Shown piece by piece: positions 32,885-42,900 of a stretch of 64,000 bases of DNA (position 1 is its first letter; each line of letters begins with the position of its first letter). The DNA comes from JACJWR01 sp964547485 (GTDB lineage Bacteria; Actinomycetota; Actinomycetes; S36-B12; UBA10799): NCBI GenBank assembly GCA_964547485.1, contig CAZJNU010000002.1, forward strand, positions 44,406-108,405. The letters are read 5' to 3'. Below the pieces are notes generated by a model. That model was not told the DNA's origin. It did no database searches and worked only from the letters and a program-made list of their open reading frames with translations. Made by a program: the position numbers and the translations under genes.

Positions 32885-33248
32885 GCATCAATACCCGCTG
32901 GAGCTGGCTTCCCAGGATGAGTTTGCCGACCGGTGAACGCTGCGGATTACCCAAAACGATCAGCTCAGCCGAATATTCGCCGACCATCTCCAGCAGATCC
33001 TCGGCAGGCTCCTTCCCCCGCACCAGGTTTCGGATTTGGAACGGGACGCCGTGGGCGTCGAGGTCGTCCTTCACCTCGGTCAGGGCGCTCTTCAGGGCCA
33101 CCGCTTCGCCCCCGTCGAGCATCACCCCGCCGCGACTGGAGTGCACCACGATCAACTGGGCAGCTCTGGTCTTAGCCTCCTGGGAGGCGGCCCGCAGCGC
33201 CGCGTTGCCCTCGGGTGTGTCCAGATATCCCACGATCACGGTATTCAT
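32841..33248 (-). CDS. Universal stress protein (UspA family)
   Basis: A 135-residue single-domain USP. The N-terminal strand MNTVIVGYLDTPEGNAAL and C-terminal ATP-site motif GNPQRSPVGKLILGSQLQRVLMH (a variant of G-2x-G-9x-G-S/T) are present. It likely binds a nucleotide and forms dimers under stress. The ATG lies 7 bases from a -10 hexamer (leaderless). It overlaps the EamA gene, so the two form a unit. Confidence 0.88.
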   Translation of the reverse strand: MNTVIVGYLDTPEGNAALRAASQEAKTRAAQLIVVHSSRGGVMLDGGEAVALKSALTEVKDDLDAHGVPFQIRNLVRGKEPAEDLLEMVGEYSAELIVLGNPQRSPVGKLILGSQLQRVLMHAPCPVLVVRASHE

Positions 33249-33261
33249 GGACCTAAGAATA
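33249..33261 (-). promoter_or_regulatory. Leaderless promoter of the UspA/EamA unit
   Basis: On the minus strand TATTCT (33261-33256) is followed by 7 bases and then ATG 33248. Confidence 0.55.
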
Positions 33262-33532
33262 GTCGGCAGACCGGACCCGAATCAGCATCGAATGCCGCCT
33301 GTGTCGGCCTACCAGCCCCATCGCCCGGTGACCCTGGGCAATCGGAATTCCGCGCCACTAGTACCAATGGCCGCCACCAGTGGTCCGTCCGGACATTGGA
33401 CACCATCTGCAATGGCCATACTCCTCACCCCTATGCATAATAAACATGCCTGTTCACTCTTCTGTGGTCAGCCGCCCGGATGGGGCGAGACAAGGGTTGC
33501 CAAGGCAACCGGTGCGCGTGGAGGAGTGACTA
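33262..33532 (+). promoter_or_regulatory. Promoter region and 5' hairpin of the giant two-gene operon
   Basis: A -35-like TTGGAC (33396-33401) stands 17 bases before TACTCC (33419-33424). A distinct AT-rich patch (33432-33447, CTATGCATAATAAACAT) follows, rare in this GC-rich window and a second promoter candidate. GGTTGCC (33495-33501) and GGCAACC (33504-33510) form a perfect inverted repeat with a 2-base gap, 22 bases before ATG 33533. GGAGGAG lies 6 bases before that ATG. The rest of the stretch holds no gene. The dyad could be an operator or an mRNA hairpin. Confidence 0.4.
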
Positions 33533-36500
33533 ATGCCAGCAATGGTTCAGCGTGGGGTCGTCCGGGTGTTGGCCACCTGCTTGGCGACGGTAGTCGGCGC
33601 TACCGGGGCGATCGGGCAGGCTCAGTCGGCCATCGCGAGCACGGCGCGCTCAGCTGAACTGCCAGAGGTACCGGCGCGACTGGGTTCGGCCAAGTGGGGC
33701 GAGAATGCCGCCGGACTAGGTGGTGGTCCCGCCGCCCATTGGCGAGTGTCGGTCACGCCAGGCGGCACGGCCATCTGGGGCGCCGAAATGACAGCAGGTC
33801 TGCACCGAGTCCCAGCGGCGCGACTGGCGTTCACCGGCTTGCCAGCCGGGATGAGCCTCGCAACGTCGGGCTTGCCGAGAACGGTTGCGGGCAGCGAGGT
33901 GAACAAGGTGACGTCCTGCGCCCGCTCACCTGAGCGAACCATCTGCCAGCTAGGTGCACCACTTGCTTCTGGCAAGTTCGCAGTGTCCGCTGTCGCGGTG
34001 ACAGCGGACCGCACTGTTCGGGAGGGGGACTACCCGATCTCGGTCGCACTGCTCGACGGCGACAACGCGACGGCGGGGTCGACACAGTTCACTGTCCACA
34101 TCCAGCGCGCTGTCAAGGACGCATTGTTCGTGCATTCCGGCGGCCAGCAACTGTCCGCCTTGGGGGCTCGGCAGGACCGCCGTATCAATGTGTTCAACCT
34201 GGGCGGATCCGAGAGCCGTGGTGCGATCCAACTATCGCTAGGCAACGTACTCCCTGCGCGGATAGCCAGGAATGTGTCGGCCCGCGGGGCTGGCTGGAAC
34301 TGCCCGCCCGGACTGGCCGCGACACGCTGCACATACCGCACACCCGCCTTCGCGCCCGGCGATTCCGCACCGTCGCTGGAACTCAGCTACCGCGTGCCGC
34401 CAGCCGCGACAACCGGTCTGAAGCCACTCGACAGCGGGCACCGCTTTCGCTGGCAGATGGCCGTCACCGGCGCCGCTCGGGTCCAGCCGACAACTCATGT
34501 CGAGACCGAGCACCTGCTGTCCAAGCCGACCACAACTCCCACCCGGCCGGCAAAAGTTGTCACCGGCCCCGGAAATATGATCGTCAAAGTAAATCATTTG
34601 GGACGCTCGCGGCTGGGCGGGATCGGGCTCTACCGGATCGCCGTCAACAACGGGGGCCGCCAGCCTGTCGTCGGCGCCCAGTTGCGAATCCAACCGCCAG
34701 CACACGCCTCGATTCTCCGGTTCGGTTCCGCCGTCGGGTGGCGGTGCTCGACAGCGGGAGTGTGCACCCGCACCGGAGTCATCGCCTCGCACCGGGCCCC
34801 GCCGCCGATCGAGGTCGTGCTGGCCAGCAATGCCACCTCCAATAGGCAAGCATCCCAGCGACTCGCAGTGGTGGCATCGTGGGCCGGGGTTCGCGGCACC
34901 CGATCCTCGAACAGGGTGACCGCAACGGACTCTTGGGATCCTCTCCTTCAGGTGTCGACGGCCGGTTCGAGCGCACGGGTCCACGATCGCGCGGCTGCCG
35001 GTTCCAAGGGAATGCTCGTGTCTTCGGTCGCCGGGCTGGCGAAACAGAAGTACTCGTTCAATTGGACCCAGGTCTGTCCGCCACGGGCGTGCGCCCGGGT
35101 CGCCTGGGACCAGACGCCACATGGCACTACTCCTCATCCAGGCAACTCGGTTGCCTTCACTCCACCGGCGGTCAGACGGCCCACCGAGTTGAACTTCCAG
35201 CTTGTCGTCAAGGCGGCTGGTGCCGAGGTGCGCAGGCAGGTCAAGGTCACAGTATTCCCCTTCACCCCAAAGGTCGATGCCCGACTTGGTACCACGAAGT
35301 GGCGCGAACCGAAATTCCCGGGTCGTGCCGATCGCTCAGTCCGACAGGGCACCGTGGTGCAACCCGGGGCCTCGCTTGTCATCAATGGCGCGGGTCGTAC
35401 GTTCGCCCGGCCGGGGGACCGGGTCACGCTCCGAGTGGCAGTGCCCGGCCCTGCGGGTAACGCCCGTGATTTGCGGATCGCCTGGCGCGGGCATGGCGAG
35501 GCAAGTTCGCTGCTGGCTGGAGCCAAGGCGACCGACCGTGGCCGGCAACTCACCTTCATCCTGCCCCGCGGTCTGACACGCTCAGTTGTCCTCTCCGCCA
35601 TCGCCAAGACGGGCAACCGGACCATCGCCGGGGGGTCAGAGATGATTGTCCCGAAATTGCCGCGGCCGAAACCGGCGACACTTTCCGCGGCCACCGCGAA
35701 ACCCACCTCGCCTGCGGGGGCGACGTCGGCGTCTAAAGCCCGCAACCGCACCGCTGCCGCCAGCCCCAGTACGACCGCATTCTGCGCGATGTACACCGCG
35801 GCCAGGGCAGCCAACCTGCCATCAGTGCAGTTCGCGTCCGCAAACCTGACTCTGGGTACGGTCTCCGTCAGCGGTACCACCTGCACTGCGGCCGGCGCCA
35901 CCATCACCTTCTCCGGAGGTCAGGCCCAGGCCGGCGGTATCGGACTCACCCAACTCGCCGGCACGATCACGGCATCCGGGCTCACCGTCAACTCAGGCGT
36001 TCTGCAGCTACCGCAGGATCCGGCCGTGCCGGCCGGGCTGACGACCATTCCGTTCTCTAGCGGCACGGGCGGGTTGGCGGCATTCGTCATCCCATTCGCC
36101 GGGAGCACGTTGGGCAGCCTGACCGGCACCATCAGTCTGTCGACGCTGCCGTACCTGCCGCTGCCGAAGGGCTGGGCGTTGACGAACCAGGCACCGCAGC
36201 TGTCGCAGTTGATCGTGATTCCAGCGCCGGGGGGCAGCGGCTATGCCGCGCAACTCACCGCGTACGCCACCGGCCCCGACCAGGGGTCGGCCGCCGTCAC
36301 CGGTCAGGTCAACACCGATGGCAGTTTCAACCTGTATGTCAGCGGCGCCAACATGTGGCCACTGACCGGGTCCGACGGCTCCACCGCAGTCTTCAGCGGC
36401 GCCGGCACCGTCTCCCGCGCCGTAGGTCAAGGAGTCGCCTACGACGCCTCGATGGAGATGGTCACCAAGCATGCGGCCTTCCCCCTGTACGGCGGCTTCT

Positions 36501-39500
36501 CGCTGCAGAATGCCAGCCTCACCTGGACAAACAGCGGACTGGCCGCAAATGCCACCGGGATCGCCGTGATCGGCGGCCAGAACCACAACTTCTCCGTCAC
36601 CGGCCAGCTCACCGATTTCCACAACTGGTCGCTGACGGTGCAATCCAGCGAAAGCATCGCGCTGACCTACCTGAACCTGGACAATCTCGGCGGGTCGATC
36701 TCGATGACCAAGGTTGGCCGCAACCCGAGCGTGCTGGCGATCGACGTCTTCGGCCAGGCAGTGATCGGTCCGGCCACCCTGACCAAACTCGGCCTGACCG
36801 TCAACACCGCCACCGGGCACGTCGGCATCTACTGCAACAACGTCGCGCAACTCCCGCAGAACGCCCGGGATGCCTGCCAGAACAAGACGCTGCAACTGCA
36901 GTTGGATGTCACCGGATCTGCCACCTTGTTCGGCAAGGTCCTACCGATCGACGCCACCGCCAACGCTAATATCACCGACGGGTCGTTCAACCTGCAAGCC
37001 GCGATCCAGAACACCGCGTTCGGGCCCAAGACCCTGAACCTCTCGGATATCACGTTCTTCGCGACCGACAACGCCCAGAACGCACCCGAACTGGTCGGAA
37101 ATCCCTGCATGAGCGACCCGTCGCTGGCAAATCGCAACAACATCTTCGGGTTCACAGCGACCTACAATGCCGGCAACGGGTTCACCGGAACCGCCACCGG
37201 CGTCTACAACACAAGTTTCCCCGACGCCGCAGATAACACCGGCTATTGCCTGTCCGCCGCAGTCGCGCAGGGCCAGGCGAACACCGAGATTCCCGGCTCG
37301 ATGGGCAGTTTCAGCAATGACACCACGTTCATCTACTCGTCCTACCCGACGACCGTCACCATCAACAACACCCAAACCATCGTCAACCCGCAACAGGCCA
37401 CGGTGCTCGGCAATTTCACCTTGCCAGCCGCGGTGCAAAACTTCCTCAGCACCCCGCAGATGGACAACGTGCTCGCGGAACTGACGCTGGGCGGGGCGAC
37501 CTCCTCAGCCAGCCTGACGGCGAGCCTGCCGGAGACGAGCTACATCGTCGGTGATGCCACCTCCGCCACCAGCCTGCAGATGCAGAGCGCGGGGGTGGTC
37601 GTGGGCAAGGTCAACGGTGCGTGGAGTTTCGGCGTCAACCTGGCCGCGCAACTCAAGACACCGGGCTCACCAGGGACCGACCCGACCAGCACTACCGCGA
37701 CGGTCCAGAACGCCGTGGCGCCGGGCACGGTACCGGTCAGCGGCAGTCTGATGTACGCCCCCTCGTCCGGTGCGATCACGATGTCTGCGGAGATCGGCAA
37801 CGGCACGGTCATCAATGACGCCTTCGGCTTTGACGGATTTGACCTCGAGGCGTTCAAGGTGATGGCGTCCGTCGGCGGGGAGCCCAAGGACGACTTCGTC
37901 GGCGTCAGCGCCAATGTGCTGACCCCGGACAACAACAGTTCCACCTTCGGCAAGATCACCGAGGACATCGGCCTGCAGCCCAACACCGACATCAGTTTCG
38001 CATTCCAGTTGTCCGAGACCTCGCCCTGCTACGCCATCCAGATCGGCAACCCGAACCCTGCCCAGCAGACGCTCGCGATCAGTTGGTTCGACGTAATTGA
38101 AGCGAATTTCGTGCAAATGTACTTCGCGCCGAACGGCTGCGCGGTAGAGACCACCGCATTGCCGAGTTCGGGCTACGCGTTCGACTTTGACGGCGCGATC
38201 CTGGGCACGCCGACGAAGATCAATGGCGAGTTCTCCACCGGACCAGGCGCCCTGTTCAGTGGTTCGTTGACCATCAACGTCGGGTCATTCTCACTTGCCG
38301 GTATCGATGTCCAGAACACCGTCATCGATCTGACCTTCGCCGACTACCCGACCCAGAAGTTCGACCTGCAGTTCAGTGGCGGCATCAATATCTGGGGGGC
38401 CATCCAAATCCAGGCCTCCGGAGACATCGACATCGAGGCGGGTACCGCTCCCGGCGTCGGGAACGCGCACGCAAAGGTCAGACTCAACGCCACCCAGAAT
38501 GAAGACCTCTTCGGAATCTTCACCGAGAACATCGCGTTCGGCTTCGAATGTGACTGGGAGATGCCTGACAACGCCGCGCCCTACTTTGGTTCGTTGGACA
38601 TGTCGCTCAGCGCCAGCGTAAAAGTGTTGGTATTCACCGGATCGGCCAGTGCCTGGTTCGACTACGGCCCGATGATGGTCAATGGCGCCTCCCAGAACAT
38701 CGTCACCTCGATGGGCGCCTCCTTCAGCGCTGGGATAAACCTGTGGATCGCGGGGATCACCGCCAATGTCACGTTGTGCTACGTCCGCCCGTCCAACCAA
38801 CAGGCCGACTGCAGCCAGCCGATCGTCCCCGTCTCCGGGACTCCGGTGGCCACCGGATCCGATGGAGAGTTGCATGTGAATGTCTCCGGCACGTTGCACT
38901 GGTGGTTGTTCGGCGAGCACTCCGAGACCATCAACATCCTGGCAACGACAATCCCGATCCACTTCGCCAATCCTCAATATGCGGCGCCCGCACCTGCCCA
39001 ATATGCCCCGCCGGCGGCGCCGCAGAACACCTGGCCGAACCCGTCTTGGCAGTACTCGACCAACATGTACCTGAACGTGCCGTGGGACCCGAACGAACTC
39101 GCCAACGCGGCCGGCGGGTCTGGCGCTGCGGTTTCCGTCGACCCGGGCCATCTGGCCGACACCTTGGGTGTCGCCACCGACCCGACCACGGTTCCGGCCC
39201 CCGTGTTCGACCCGCAGGGAACCGTCACCCTTGGCAACAGCACGGACGGTTCCGACAGCGCCAGCACAGTCACCGGCAACGTTCCGCTGCCCGCCACGCC
39301 GACCTACCAGCAACTAGTGGCGGACTATCAGCAGTACGTCGGCCCGAATCTTCCTGCCAATCTGAAATCGCAATCGCACTGCGCAGGGTCTACCTCGAAG
39401 TCGTTCTCGGTGGAGGTACCGCAGTGGAATGGCGGCCATCCGGTATCCGCAAGCAATGCGTCATTCCTGGTGGCCGACATCAACTGGCGGATGTACCTGG

Positions 39501-39880
39501 CGTCGGTCGTGGAGGCTAGCTCGATTCAGGGTGATCGCGGCGGCGCCGTCACCAACCCGAGGATTCGCGCCATCAAGCAGGCACAGAACTACAAGTGCGG
39601 CTACGCAAACTGGGACAGCTTCCCGGCAGTGCAGACTTGGCTTACCTCGAACTCGGTGGGGCCACAGTTCAACCTCGCCTACCCGCAACCCATCACCAAC
39701 ACGACCACAGACCAGCAGCTCTGCCAGTCCGATGGTGACTATCCCAACGGCGACTTCGCCGCGGCCTGCGCCACGAACCTACCGCTGCTGAACTCCAACC
39801 CGGCCCAGCCGTGGGGATCCGGCTGGGGACAGTCCGCAGACCCGACGCCCAACTGGGGTGGCGGCTCGGGCTCCGGCTGA
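33533..39880 (+). CDS. Giant secreted beta-rich protein, 2115 residues, unknown family
   Basis: I do not recognise the family. A signal peptide covers about residues 1-36 (ending QSAIAS). Residues 40-700 look like four or five Ig-like or DUF11-like beta domains with sparse Cys pairs (WNCPPGLAATRC; WRCSTAGVC). A Pro/Ala/Thr linker (705-748) follows. Then about 1060 residues (750-1810) of unbroken, slowly varying beta-strand pattern rich in Gly, Ser, Thr and Asn, with alternating hydrophobics (FSLQNASLTW; LQFSGGINIWGAIQIQASGDIDIEAG). A Tyr/Pro/Ala linker (1813-1835) leads to a 280-residue C-terminal domain with six cysteines and a Gly/Ser tail. There is no LPXTG, membrane anchor or enzyme motif. 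ATG 33533 has GGAGGAG 6 bases upstream. The next giant gene starts 27 bases after the stop, so the two are one operon. Confidence 0.85.
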   Translation: MPAMVQRGVVRVLATCLATVVGATGAIGQAQSAIASTARSAELPEVPARLGSAKWGENAAGLGGGPAAHWRVSVTPGGTAIWGAEMTAGLHRVPAARLAFTGLPAGMSLATSGLPRTVAGSEVNKVTSCARSPERTICQLGAPLASGKFAVSAVAVTADRTVREGDYPISVALLDGDNATAGSTQFTVHIQRAVKDALFVHSGGQQLSALGARQDRRINVFNLGGSESRGAIQLSLGNVLPARIARNVSARGAGWNCPPGLAATRCTYRTPAFAPGDSAPSLELSYRVPPAATTGLKPLDSGHRFRWQMAVTGAARVQPTTHVETEHLLSKPTTTPTRPAKVVTGPGNMIVKVNHLGRSRLGGIGLYRIAVNNGGRQPVVGAQLRIQPPAHASILRFGSAVGWRCSTAGVCTRTGVIASHRAPPPIEVVLASNATSNRQASQRLAVVASWAGVRGTRSSNRVTATDSWDPLLQVSTAGSSARVHDRAAAGSKGMLVSSVAGLAKQKYSFNWTQVCPPRACARVAWDQTPHGTTPHPGNSVAFTPPAVRRPTELNFQLVVKAAGAEVRRQVKVTVFPFTPKVDARLGTTKWREPKFPGRADRSVRQGTVVQPGASLVINGAGRTFARPGDRVTLRVAVPGPAGNARDLRIAWRGHGEASSLLAGAKATDRGRQLTFILPRGLTRSVVLSAIAKTGNRTIAGGSEMIVPKLPRPKPATLSAATAKPTSPAGATSASKARNRTAAASPSTTAFCAMYTAARAANLPSVQFASANLTLGTVSVSGTTCTAAGATITFSGGQAQAGGIGLTQLAGTITASGLTVNSGVLQLPQDPAVPAGLTTIPFSSGTGGLAAFVIPFAGSTLGSLTGTISLSTLPYLPLPKGWALTNQAPQLSQLIVIPAPGGSGYAAQLTAYATGPDQGSAAVTGQVNTDGSFNLYVSGANMWPLTGSDGSTAVFSGAGTVSRAVGQGVAYDASMEMVTKHAAFPLYGGFSLQNASLTWTNSGLAANATGIAVIGGQNHNFSVTGQLTDFHNWSLTVQSSESIALTYLNLDNLGGSISMTKVGRNPSVLAIDVFGQAVIGPATLTKLGLTVNTATGHVGIYCNNVAQLPQNARDACQNKTLQLQLDVTGSATLFGKVLPIDATANANITDGSFNLQAAIQNTAFGPKTLNLSDITFFATDNAQNAPELVGNPCMSDPSLANRNNIFGFTATYNAGNGFTGTATGVYNTSFPDAADNTGYCLSAAVAQGQANTEIPGSMGSFSNDTTFIYSSYPTTVTINNTQTIVNPQQATVLGNFTLPAAVQNFLSTPQMDNVLAELTLGGATSSASLTASLPETSYIVGDATSATSLQMQSAGVVVGKVNGAWSFGVNLAAQLKTPGSPGTDPTSTTATVQNAVAPGTVPVSGSLMYAPSSGAITMSAEIGNGTVINDAFGFDGFDLEAFKVMASVGGEPKDDFVGVSANVLTPDNNSSTFGKITEDIGLQPNTDISFAFQLSETSPCYAIQIGNPNPAQQTLAISWFDVIEANFVQMYFAPNGCAVETTALPSSGYAFDFDGAILGTPTKINGEFSTGPGALFSGSLTINVGSFSLAGIDVQNTVIDLTFADYPTQKFDLQFSGGINIWGAIQIQASGDIDIEAGTAPGVGNAHAKVRLNATQNEDLFGIFTENIAFGFECDWEMPDNAAPYFGSLDMSLSASVKVLVFTGSASAWFDYGPMMVNGASQNIVTSMGASFSAGINLWIAGITANVTLCYVRPSNQQADCSQPIVPVSGTPVATGSDGELHVNVSGTLHWWLFGEHSETINILATTIPIHFANPQYAAPAPAQYAPPAAPQNTWPNPSWQYSTNMYLNVPWDPNELANAAGGSGAAVSVDPGHLADTLGVATDPTTVPAPVFDPQGTVTLGNSTDGSDSASTVTGNVPLPATPTYQQLVADYQQYVGPNLPANLKSQSHCAGSTSKSFSVEVPQWNGGHPVSASNASFLVADINWRMYLASVVEASSIQGDRGGAVTNPRIRAIKQAQNYKCGYANWDSFPAVQTWLTSNSVGPQFNLAYPQPITNTTTDQQLCQSDGDYPNGDFAAACATNLPLLNSNPAQPWGSGWGQSADPTPNWGGGSGSG

Positions 39881-39907
39881 GCCCGGCCGACAGACAGAGG
39901 ATGCATC

Positions 39908-42900
39908 ATGACCAACCCCGCACCTGACATCCGACCCGCTAGCACGGGTCACCGCGATCGAACCCAGCTGCGCCGAATGTCGCCCGTCCTCGGGCTGACC
40001 GCAGCGGCTGCGCTGATCTTCGCGCCACTGACGTCGGCCTCAGCTGCAACTCCCCCGCCGGCACCGTCGCCGTCGGCAACTGGTCCGGCCGCACGGCCGG
40101 ACCAGGATACGGTCGCCACCCGGACTACTTCACCCGCCGCCAGCCCTACCACCACCACGCCACCACCAAAGCCCGCAGCACCGAAGCCCCCCGCCAAACC
40201 CACCCCAAGGACGCCGACCGGGCCCGTCCCGCCGTCGCGGGTCGGCGCTCGCGGGGAGGTGACCGCGCCTGCCACGGCTGGAATCCGCGTCACAGATATC
40301 AAGTTGGTCGGCAACGGTCGCGCCATCTCTGCGATTGTCCGCTGGAACCGCGCGCTGATCGCGCTGCCCGGCAACCACGACCAGTTCCGGATCCGGCTGA
40401 CAGGATTCCCGGCCAACTCCAATCGACCGGTGACCTTCGGGCAACTGGCTTTTAACCGGGTCCCGGCCGCCGTTCAACGCGTGACACTACCGCTCACGCC
40501 GGTGAAACTGCGGCAACTCCGTGCCGCCGCGGACGTTGTCCTGAGCGCCTCCCAGCACTACGACGGGCCTGATCGGAACGCATCCTTCGAACGCACCCAC
40601 GTCGCCACCACCCACCTCAACACCCTGCTGCGCCCCCGGCCCCGGTCAGCCGGGGTTGGCGGCCGAATCACCGCAACCGCAGCCCTGGCGCTGCGTGACT
40701 GTACCGGGGTGCTGATCGGCCCTGGCGCGGATCTGCGGAGATGCGATCTGCGAGGTGCGCAACTACAGGGCGTCAACCTCACGAACGCGCTACTGCAACG
40801 GGCGGACTTCATCGGCACCAACCTTTCCGGCGCGGTGTTCACCGGAGCGCAAGTCAACGGCGCGTTCTTCGGTGGCGCCACCGGGGTCAACCTGGCCGGG
40901 GCGATCGGTATCCCGGCGGCCGCCGGGGCCACCCCGGCCAACCCGAACCCGTCGCCGGCGGGCCCCCGGGTGACCTCGATATCGCCACCGTCGGGTCCTG
41001 TGGCCGGCGGCACGACCGTGACCATCGTCGGCACCGGGTTCGTTCCGGGCGCCAGCGTCACCGTCGGCGGGGTACCCTGCTCAGACTCCGCATGGAAGAA
41101 TCCGACCACCTTGAGATGCACGACCGGAGCCCACGCTCTCGGGGCCGCCGACGTCGTCGTCACCAACCCGTCAAACGCCGAAACCGGCACCCTGAGTGCC
41201 GGTTTCACCTACACCAAGGGTGCACACCTGTTCTGGGCCGGCGCGCTGGGCGACTCAGCCTGGCTCGGCCGCGCGGACATCGAAGGGTCGAACCCGAACA
41301 ACTCCTTCGTCAACGTCAACCCGAACGGCGGTTCCTGGGCGCAGGACGTGGCCACCGACGGGACCTACCTCTACTGGGCCGACATGAACGGCAACCAAAT
41401 CGGCCGGTCAAATCTGGATGGTAGCGGTGTCAATTCCGGTTTCATCACCGGCCTCTACCAACCGACAGGTGTAGCTGTCCAGGACGGGCAGATCTTCTGG
41501 GCCACCAGTGGCGCTATCGGGGTGGCGAACCTCGACGGCAGCAACGTCAACCAGGGTCTGGTCCAGACCAACACCGACGTCCAGAATGTGAACGGCGGTT
41601 GGGACGTTGCGGTGGACGACCAATTCGTCTACTGGACCAACAACCAGGACAGCAACGAGAACGCGAACGCCGGGACTACGATCGGTCGCGCCAACCTCGA
41701 CGGAAGTAACGCCAACCCCAACTTCATCAACAACGCATTCGGTCCTCGCGGCCTGGCCGTCGACGGCGGTCATCTGTACTGGACCAACACCGCCGATCCC
41801 AATGTCAACGGACAGAGCCAATTCAGCATCGGACTCGCGAACCTCGACGGCAGCAACGCCAACGCGACCTGGTTGACAGGTATGCCGTCGGTGCAGGCGA
41901 TGACGGTCGACGGCGGGTACGTCTACTGGGTGGACGTAGTCAGCAACTCGATCGGCCGAGCGGCCACCGACGGATCCGGGATCAACACGACCTGGCTCGC
42001 TGCGGTCCAGAACCTGCAGGGTGTCGGCACCGACCTCACCCCTTTCCCGAAATCGCTGTCGACAACCAGCGGATCCGAGGCTGGCGGCACCGAGGTGACC
42101 ATCGCCGGCTTCGGATTCGACCCAGCGGCCACCGTCACCATCGGCGGAGTGGACTGCCCCCGCTACACCGGCAGTTGGACAACCATCACCTGCGTCACTG
42201 GCGCGGCCCCGGCCGGTGCCGCCGACGTCGTGGTGACGAACCCGCGCTCGCAGGCCGGGCTCCTACCCCAGGCATTCACCTTCCAGTCGGGGCCGCCACC
42301 AACGCTGAGTATCAGCGGTATCACCCCGGTCAGCGGGTCGGCACTCGGCGGCACTCCGGTCACCATCTCCGGCGCCGGGTTCCTGCCCGGAACCACCATC
42401 TCCGTCGGCGGGTCAGCATGTCGCAATCCGATAGTCTCCTCGGCCAGCCAGCTGACCTGCGTCACCTCCGCGCACCAACCGGGGCCTGCCGACGTGGTGG
42501 TGACCAACCCACAGGGACCCGGCCCCGCAGGTACCGCAAACCTGGCCGCCGGCTACACCTTCGTGCAGTCTCCACCGACGGTGACCCAGATCAGCCCTGC
42601 GGCAGGAAATGTGGCCGGTGGTACCCAAGTCATCGTCACCGGTACCCATTTCGCCCCACAAGCCACGGTGACCATCGGCGGCGTCCCGTGTGCCCGGTTG
42701 GTGGTGGTCGCGCTGACCTCGCTGACCTGCAGCACCGGCGCCCACGCGACGGGACCGGCTGACGTTGTGGTGACCAACCCGGACGGCTCGACCGGGACAT
42801 TGCCGGCCGGCTTCAGCTACAACTACGCGCCGCCGGTGGTCCAATCGATCAGTCCAACCGCAGTGCTGAGCACCGGCGGCGTGCCGTTGACCATCACCGG

